NCBI RefSeq assembly: GCF_932526225.1
Contig: NC_064043.1
Span: 5,015,501 to 5,075,500, forward strand
Source of the DNA: Nematostella vectensis
Lineage: Eukaryota > Cnidaria > Anthozoa > Actiniaria > Edwardsiidae
DNA: 60,000 nucleotides
Direction: 5' to 3'
Shown: positions 54,501 to 60,000 of the stretch, piece after piece
Position numbering within the stretch: position 1 is the stretch's first letter
Layout of the letters: each line of letters begins with the position of its first letter
Notes under the pieces: generated by a model
The model's input: the letters and a program-made list of their open reading frames with translations, nothing else
Told to the model about the DNA's origin: nothing
The model's database searches: none
Position numbers and translations under genes: made by a program

Positions 54501-57219
54501 GTGTAATTATTTACGTTTTCTACAATTTTTTTTTCTTTATCCTGTTTTACATCTGCTGGCTCTCGCGCCACTTTTCTTTAACGACTCATTATAACCGGAA
54601 AACCAATTGAGAATCGGGACGTTTTATGTTCTGTGTGCGGTTAGCAAACGAGCATTCCCATTATCCTTTATCGATAAGTGAATGGCTTTTTTTTTTTTTT
54701 TGCCATTCGCGCGTGTATCAAAGCCGGGGAAATACGGGCAGCAAAACCGAAAATGGTTCTACTTTTTGCAACAAAACTTATTACCACATCAACCCAACTT
54801 GTCTCGCAGCAAAGTGACGTCAGGCATACGCAAGCAGTTGCATTAGCGTTTGTGATTGGTTGAACGAAAGTCGCACATCAGTGTCACGGAGAAAAAAGAT
54901 GGTGGGCCATCAGCAAGAACCAGTCTATCCTTTGCTGTGACAAAAGTTGGTTCGCCGGTAGACAAGACGCGCAAAATGCTGCCACAAAAGTTGTGCGGTT
55001 TTGCTGCTCGTATTCCCCCGGCTTTAATTTCTGACACGAACCGCAACAATTACTTTCCAGTGCGCTGAGCCTATAGCCAACAAGGATCCACATTTTAACG
55101 CAACTCCTTTTCCTGCTGCATCAATTCTTATTGTTGTATTTTTTTAAAAAGTCATTGTCTCGCCGCATAAGCGAATGATCATCGCGCGCGAAAAAAAAAA
55201 CGTAAAATAAGCGTAACTATTTTATTCTTCTAGAAATCTAAGATAGGCCCTGTAATGTAAGCCCTGTTTGCAGTCCCCCTTTAAAACAGTCTGTATTGTT
55301 TATTTTTATGTCGCTATAATCGATTTTCCTGTCTTATACATATAACCATCCCTGGTAGACATCTACATTGAAAGTATATTATAATTTTTCTTGTCTTTTC
55401 AAATAAATTACTTGTCCCCGTTTGTCGAACTGCAAAGCGGCCGACAAAAGCTCGTTAATCGAATCAGGAATTGGAAAAACGTCATCTAGTAAAAATATTT
55501 AATATATTTTATTCACCGAATACAGGATTAAATTCTAATATTTTGTGAAGTTTTCGAAATTTTTCTATTTTTTAAACAGGATTGCTGATAAAAATACATG
55601 TGTCGTAATCCGCAATGCTCCATATTTATCAAATAATGGAGCACATTAGCATTATTAGAACAAGCGAGGGTTAGCATGAACATATATTTGTGGCTTTCAT
55701 TGATCGAGGAAGGGCATAATTGGAAAAGATGTGTTTGTAAATACGTTTTCTACTTCTCTACGGGTTTCTTCTTCATCAAGCAACATAATTACCAGATAAC
55801 TAATTGAAAATTGGGACACGGCTTATGCCCGGATGAATAAAGTAAAATTAGTGCTTTGTGCGGTTACAACCCAGCGTTTTATTTTTATTTTTTTTATTTT
55901 TTTTGTCCTTTATAAGGTGAGGGTCTTTAGTCGCGCATGCAACCACTAAGCTGCTTTTTGCCGATGAACTGAGTGTCTTGCCGACAAGGTATCTGATTTA
56001 AATACTACTTTAATTCCTGCTTTGGTATCGTTGTGAAGAAATGAAAACAAAACAAATTTGGGCAGCATTTATTCGTTTTTGAGATTCGGTTCGCAAAATC
56101 GAATGCCGCACATTGTTTTGATCTTGAACTCTGATATGAGGTTTGCATAACCACTTTAAAACAGTCTGTATTGTTGTTTTTTATGACGCGATGTTTTAAT
56201 TTCCTGTCTTCGTTGTTATACACCACCATCCTGGTGTTGGACCTGTTATACGTCGTCCCCTCTACCTTTATATATTCTCTACTTTTTAAAATCTCGACCG
56301 AAAAATGCGTTTCTTTTTAAATAAGACAGTTACACACATCATCCCGAATGATTCTACTGGCCAAACTCTCCCCAATGGCTATCGATAACGTTTCGCCAGG
56401 GGCAATTAACACCCGAGATTCACATTAGCGGTGTGTTAGTTATGATTAGGGGCGAGAGACATCGATATTTGATAAGGTACTCTGAAGACTCGGTTGCTAG
56501 ACACTCCCTACCATAAACAAAACTCTTGGTGATTTTTATCTGTGCTTTGTTGTTTTGCAGATTCAGAAGTTGCAATTAAGGCTCACTCGCTTGTAAACGG
56601 CTATCGCCTCAAAGGAAGGCCCGTTATAATAGAATTCGGGAGAAAACGCGAGAAAGCCCAACAACGAGACTCCGAGGTGAGCTCAGTTGATTCTCTTTTT
56701 AACAATATTATTTTTATTATTTGAATTGATTACCCTCACAGTATAAAAATATTATTTGCGTTTTCATAAATTAGGTTTTTTTTTCTATAGCAGTATTTTT
56801 TCCTCTTACACAAGATATCTTGCTCTATGTTGGGGGTAGGTGAATGGGAAAAGAAAGAAATTCTAATCACTTAGAGATTCACATGAGTAGGGGCAGCATG
56901 AACACGGGAAATAAAAAATTGGAAAAATAAACGAAGCAAACGAAAAGAGTTTCAAGACAAAAAAGATTTAATGTTAAATTTGATGACATGAATCAATTGA
57001 ACATGTGCAGTTTTGACCATTAATTGTAATCTAATTTGTTACTGGGTAAGATTACAATATTTTTTTAGATTGACTTGCATATTTCGGCTGCACGGTCGCT
57101 TGAATAGAAGTCTTATCGGTATATACGACTCTTGTATGACCTTGAAGCAAAGCTTAGATTTTGTGTGTGTCTGTATTTAGAGGAAGGAAAACCGGGAAAA
57201 AACAAAAACCTCGGGGTAA
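42528..57219 (+). CDS. RBM41: RBM41 RNA-binding motif protein 41
   Basis: RBM41 is a single-RRM RNA-binding protein related to the U11/U12-65K snRNP protein. There are 8 exons: 42528-42530 (ATG only), 42767-42927, 43242-43437, 44227-44449, 47378-47742, 49119-49266, 56561-56676 and 57181-57219 (TAA). All phases match. The product is about 416 residues (human 413). Matches include EAEQQLKRMLQNQLDTDVTLE (human GERQLKSLLQHQLDTSVSIE), RLSIDEIKQIPRFKDYAPGEPSK and the RRM. The exon 5 donor (GTTGGT) was chosen because it gives SK-TLFLKN with human spacing. The last exon (RKENREKTKTSG) is predicted from a strong acceptor and phase only. The second exon start is also inferred. Confidence 0.9.
43682..43836. 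mobile_element. MITE with GGGGCGTAGCCAGG inverted ends
   Basis: CAGGGGCGTAGCCAGG at the left and TCCTGGCTACGCCAC at the right are inverted, 155 bp apart, with GGGCCC-rich inner arms. It lies in RBM41 intron 3. Elements with this terminal word are widespread in invertebrate genomes. Confidence 0.65.
44905..45592. mobile_element. Element with 20-bp inverted ends GGTCTTGGTAAAGGTAAA
   Basis: CTTAAGGTCTTGGTAAAGGT starts near 44906 and its reverse complement (ACCTTTACCAAGACCTTTTT) ends near 45592. Inverted similarity does not extend further inward. The 690-bp interior has no recognisable protein. It lies in RBM41 intron 4 (44450-47377), the rest of which shows only AT-rich sequence and a poly-C run near 45828-45843. 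Confidence 0.5.
47743..49118. other. RBM41 intron 5, no feature seen
   Basis: This 1.4-kb AT-rich intron ends in TTTACAG at 49118. A 17-bp word (TGCTATAATTAAGTGCTAAA) is repeated at about 49008 and 49028. Nothing else is recognised. Confidence 0.5.
49119..56676 (+). CDS. RBM41: RBM41 RRM domain, split by a 7.3-kb intron
   Basis: Exon 6 (49119-49266) gives TLFLKNLSNKVKEEDLIRLF with RNP2 at LFLKNL (about residues 318-323) and RNP1 at KGQAFVTF (about 357-364). Exon 7 (56561-56676) gives DSEVAIKAHSLVNGY and RLKGRPVIIEFGRKRE, completing the fold. Aromatic residues in both RNP motifs are present, so RNA binding is expected. The intron between them (49267-56560) is occupied by repeats. Confidence 0.93.
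49374..50527. mobile_element. TTAA-flanked palindromic element A (arms about 450 bp)
   Basis: It starts TTAAGGAGATTCGATACAGT and ends in the mirror image ATCGAATCTCCTTAA. Arms at about 49374-49840 and 50075-50527 are inverted copies (CATCCTGTCAATCACAACTC, CTAGCTACATGGCATGGCC, AAATAAGAGGTAGCTAAATA), separated by a loop of about 235 bp. No transposase is present. TTAA lies at both outer edges, the target duplication expected of piggyBac-type insertion. Confidence 0.75.
50524..52090. mobile_element. Palindromic element B family, hosting element A at its left end
   Basis: TTAACCCTAGATCAGCGCC at 50524 is mirrored at 51388-51406. The arms (50524-50915 and about 50985-51406) share ACTGGTTTGAC, GATACCCAGTAGATCAATGG, CACTAGCGAGACA, TCGCAACGAAGGT and GAAATGTTAGGACATTTGAT. 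A third arm at about 51640-52056 repeats the right arm and continues into TTAAGTTAATCGGCCTTTCAGG, matching in reverse the GGGGCCGGTTAACTTAA left of element A. Element A therefore appears to sit inside the left end of this element. Short frames in the arms are not genes. Confidence 0.65.
52690..53034. mobile_element. Nested MITE with CCCTGTCACACGTA inverted ends
   Basis: Within 52868-53034, CCCCTGTCACACGTACACTT and the reverse complement of TATACGTGTGACAGGG are inverted ends of a 155-165-bp MITE flanked by TAAAG on both sides, a possible target duplication. It lies next to another repeat-like segment beginning GACCCCGTCCCCACGTATCC at about 52694. All are inside RBM41 intron 6. Confidence 0.6.
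53930..56260. repeat. Old tandem duplication of about 0.9-1.2 kb in RBM41 intron 6
   Basis: Matching landmarks occur in the same order twice: CTTTTCAAA with AATTTA (54048/55396), GCATTATTAAAACAAGCGAG (54408) versus GCATTATTAGAACAAGCGAG (55649), TGTGTGCGGTTA (54641) versus TTTGTGCGGTTA (55855), GCCAACAAGG (55075) versus GCCGACAAGG (55979), and CAGTCTGTATTGTT (55287/56164). Copies are clearly diverged. Copy 1 holds an extra foldback insertion that copy 2 lacks. Confidence 0.65.
54715..55045. mobile_element. Foldback element inserted in copy 1 of the duplication
   Basis: AAAGCCGGGGAAATACGGGC with AGCAAAACCG at the left is mirrored by CGGTTTTGCTGCTCGTATTC with CCCCGGCTTT at the right. The arms are about 100 bp or more and diverged. 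The segment is missing at the equivalent place in copy 2 (about 55900), which dates it after the duplication. Confidence 0.6.
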
Positions 57220-57266
57220 ATGCGAGGACCAGCCAACTCTTTACACGAAACTCAAGTCGAAAACCA

Positions 57267-57440
57267 CGCACTATAAAGAGGCTTTCTGTCACACACTATA
57301 AAGCGACTTTCTGTCACACACTATAAAGTGGCTTTCTGTCACACACTATAAAGCGACTTTCTGTCACACACTATAAAGCGACTTTCTGTCACACACTATA
57401 AAGCGACTTCCTGTCACGCACTAAAAAGCGACTTCCTGTC
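57267..57440. repeat. 25-bp tandem repeat, about 7 copies
   Basis: The unit CACTATAAAGCGACTTTCTG plus TCACA repeats with a 25-bp period just downstream of the predicted RBM41 stop codon, likely in the 3' UTR or just beyond. Confidence 0.9.
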
Positions 57441-57455
57441 CACTCCATGCTCCCC

Positions 57456-57686
57456 CAGGGGTGGATATCCACCCCCTTTTTGATAAGTCACTTTGTTTAA
57501 AGAAAATAAATGTCTGGGGGACAGGAGGTACTGTCCATGTGCCTTCGCCTGCTTGACTTTGCTGACGCGACAAATACAATTCAGCGTGAAGCATTGTTAG
57601 ATCTATGTGACCTACCAAGAACCACTGGATTAGTTATAAGCCGGCCATTTTCAACCCCCCATTTTAAAATCCTGGATCCGCCCCTG
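57456..57686. mobile_element. MITE with CAGGGGTGGAT inverted ends
   Basis: CAGGGGTGGATATCCACCCC at the left and AAATCCTGGATCCGCCCCTG at the right form imperfect inverted ends 231 bp apart. An AATAAA at about 57506 inside it could serve as an RBM41 polyadenylation signal. Confidence 0.55.
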
Positions 57687-58072
57687 CTCCCCGTAAATTA
57701 GGCCGGGCACCGCTGGACCCGTCTTTATTGAAGGTTTGTCCAGTTTTCTTTTTCGTTTTATCACGTCGTGATGTTCGATTGTCGGTGTCAGCGCAGGGTG
57801 ACTTTGGGGTTCAACCATTCGCAGATAGAGTCAGACCACACCACACGACACGTGCGGTTTTAACAGGACAAGTTTCATTATGACTATTTCTAACAGTTAA
57901 TTGTCGCGGTTCTTTATAAAGTTTGTATGTGCGAAATAATATTAGATTACCTTGTTAGGAGTAAGAGAATTTCAAATGATTCTATTTCGTAGTAATGGAT
58001 ATGAAAACTCTCTGATAAAGGTAAATAGTCTCCATATGATTTCGACAGACCCTTCCCTCGGTGAGGCGCCAG
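57687..58072. other. Intergenic, nothing recognised
   Basis: About 390 bases without a supported gene or repeat. Confidence 0.5.
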
Positions 58073-58232
58073 CAAACAGCGCCAGCAAACAGCGCCAGCA
58101 AATAGCGCCAGCAAATAGCGCCAGCAAATAGCGCCAGCAAATAGCGCCAGCGCCGGCAAATAGCGCCAGCAAATAACGCCAGCAAATAACGCCAGCAAAT
58201 AGCGCCAGAGCCAGCAAATAGCGCCAGCATTG
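58073..58232. repeat. 13-bp tandem repeat, about 12 copies
   Basis: The unit AGCGCCAGCAAAT repeats with a 13-bp period and a few interruptions (CGCCGGC, CCAGAGCC). Because 3 times 13 is a multiple of 3, three overlapping Trp/Leu/Ala-rich frames appear on the minus strand; these are not genes. Confidence 0.9.
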
Positions 58233-59655
58233 CTGGGGAAAAACTGCCAGCATCGGCTGGTTCTGCAATGTCGGCGCGTTATAATTTTCGATTGTAAACT
58301 ATATCATAGACGTTGCTGATCGACATTCTTTAAGTATTGCCCAGGGCTTCTGGTTGCCTGGTTACCTTAGCAGCCTAAAATATGATACAAGATATCGTAT
58401 TACAGGAGCTAACTTCGTGGCTTGTAGACATGCTCTGGCATTATTCTTTCACAATAAAGCGCTATCCACGGAATTTTCATGGTCATTTATTGATTAATTG
58501 ATTAATGGCTACGTGATTGGTGTTTCTTGATATTCACATTATAAAGTAATATATGAAATACTAGCTCTAATAAAAGGAGCTTTAATGAAGAAATTCAAAC
58601 TTTGATAGAGAAAAGAAGGTTTTAAGAAATGGAAAACTTGATGGCTTTCAAACATGAAAGCAATTCTATAGCGTTTTAAAAATATTTCATTATTTTTTTA
58701 ATTTGATATTAAAGCCCTTTCCAGGATTCAATTTGAGTTACATTTGTATGATTGGCTTTAATTAATAGGCCATTTTCTTGTTGTTACTATTTACATAAGC
58801 CTAATCAGCCCGAGAAAGCAACCCTAATGTGTCTCCCGCAACGTCAAAGAATGTCTCCTATATGTCTGGTCCGTATCTTATCAGAAAATAGTCTTAGGTT
58901 TGGTTATTTTTTGTAGTAATTCATTTTTAACAGATTATTTAGAGTAATGACAGCGGTAGTGGAGTAAAGGATTGGAATTTGTTAAAAAGTGTGTAGATTA
59001 GAATTAAGGATTAAAATAACAACCATGACGGCGATGCTGTAGTCAAGGTTTTCGCTCTTCACTCTTGTCAAACAATGCTCTATGGTACCCTCCCTTATTA
59101 GCGAAAGTGCTTGCCGAGAATTTATGGACCCGATAATGTTTCCATTTGTTTATAGGCCAATAGCGGTCAAGGTCCCATAAAGTCTCGTACAGCCTAAGTA
59201 AACGAGGTCGGGAGTTTTTAATCAATTTGTGTTTAGTTGTACAGGGATGTCTGTTGCCTACCTCACAAGAGCCGGTGCCTGCAATACCAATTTTCACTCC
59301 TCCCGCCTAAAATTAATGCTTTTCAGTTCTCCTTCTACTCACGCACTATTCCCATCTAGAATGCTCTACCACAGGCAGTTTTTCCTGTCTACCATCTATA
59401 GCCAACTTTGTAGCGGCCTCACCTAGTGAGCTAATCCGATGATGGGCTTCATTCGTGTTTGTTGTTTGCTTGTTATTTACATGTCATGTTGAGCATGCGC
59501 ATCGCGAGTATTTTTCTTCTATTATCGTTGTTTTGTATATCTGGTCGCCTGTTATCTTTCTCACGCGTCAGCCTCCGCTGAACGTCCATTTCCGGATAAG
59601 CTCGCTAGAGGCAATTAAGTTATTTAAAGATAAAGGTTAAAGTACGGCCTGCTAT
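58233..59655. other. Intergenic, nothing recognised
   Basis: This is 1.4 kb of AT-rich DNA. Short frames on both strands have no domain, splice context or similarity I can recognise. Confidence 0.5.
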
Positions 59656-59659
59656 CCAA

Positions 59660-59771
59660 AATGAGAATGCGCGGAACGCCGTAGCTAATCAACCAATGAG
59701 AGTGCGCGGAACGCCGTAGCTAATGAACCAATGAGAGTGCGTTTAGCACCGTAACTAACAAACCAATGAGA
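59660..59771. repeat. 35-bp tandem repeat, about 3 copies, with CCAAT boxes
   Basis: AACCAATGAGAGTGCGCGGA plus ACGCCGTAGCTAAT repeats with a 35-bp period. Each unit carries a CCAAT pentamer (59693, 59728, 59763). It may be a repeat fragment or a promoter-proximal NF-Y cluster for a gene outside the window. Confidence 0.8.
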
Positions 59772-59834
59772 TGGATTTACTTCCATTTAGTAGCATTTTT
59801 GGGGTGAGACCTATATCAATATTAGAGAATCTTT

Positions 59835-60000
59835 ACAGTGAGGACACGGAAAGCGGGCCATGCTGAACAACTTTGACCAATCAGATTCGGCCTGAACACT
59901 GTTAACATTTTGAAAAAAAAAAGTTCAGCCAATGAGAAACGCCGGAATTCAACAAATTCAAGTTGTTCAGCATATGGCCCGCTTTCTGTGTCCTCACTGT
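59835..60000. mobile_element. Palindromic MITE at the window edge
   Basis: ACAGTGAGGACACGGAAAGC at the left is the reverse complement, with one or two mismatches, of the window's last 20 bases. Inner arms GGGCCATGCTGAACAACTT and its mirror continue the symmetry. It is about 166 bp and has no coding content. Confidence 0.8.

Noticed and set aside
57947-58268. Three overlapping Trp/Leu/Ala-rich frames that look like membrane segments
   Set aside because: They are products of the 13-bp tandem repeat read in three frames.

Overview
This window is nuclear DNA of an invertebrate animal, most likely an anthozoan cnidarian (sea anemone or coral type). The evidence is intron-rich single-copy genes with GT-AG introns, animal-specific proteins (a BRCA2 with BRC repeats, PLK4, RBM41), a Penelope-like retroelement, TTAA-type and foldback MITEs, and abundant minisatellites. 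I infer the phylum from general character and cannot prove the species.

Four complete genes are laid out as two divergent pairs. BRCA2 runs on the minus strand from 31320 to 2293, with at least 27 coding exons. It has a BRC exon carrying 13 BRC repeats, a helical domain, OB1, OB2 with tower, OB3 and a short C-terminus. PLK4 runs on the plus strand from 31818 to 40119 with 22 exons and about 978 residues; it shares a promoter of roughly 0.5 kb with BRCA2. MRPS31 is a single minus-strand exon (42184 to 41039), tail-to-tail with PLK4. RBM41 runs on the plus strand from 42528 to 57219 with 8 exons and about 416 residues, head-to-head with MRPS31. A short first exon (143-89, minus) at the left edge probably starts another gene that continues outside the window. 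Reading frame and splice phase agree at all but one of the BRCA2, PLK4 and RBM41 junctions I modelled; the exception is BRCA2 between 27980 and 27218.

The BRCA2 introns are heavily loaded. They hold a decayed Penelope element (about 3.2-4.5 kb), a 36-bp minisatellite of about 130 copies (4.6-9.3 kb), a 65-bp minisatellite of 24 copies whose unit contains the 5' splice site of the adjoining exon (11.2-12.75 kb), a second 36-bp array (12.9-13.8 kb), a 24-bp array (17.3-17.6 kb), nested inverted-repeat elements (18.6-20.0 kb) and a foldback element in intron 1 (29.5-30.8 kb). RBM41 intron 6 (7.3 kb) holds nested TTAA-flanked palindromic elements and an old tandem duplication. To the right of 57.2 kb I see only short tandem repeats and MITEs.

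The most unusual signal is recurrent tandem duplication of exon ends together with their 5' splice sites. I find five instances in BRCA2 and PLK4, one of which has expanded into a 24-copy array. BRCA2 (homologous recombination) and PLK4 (centriole duplication) are both cell-cycle genes, and an E2F-like site lies in their shared promoter. MRPS31 (mitochondrial ribosome) and RBM41 (RNA binding) share the other bidirectional promoter, which carries a YY1-like motif.
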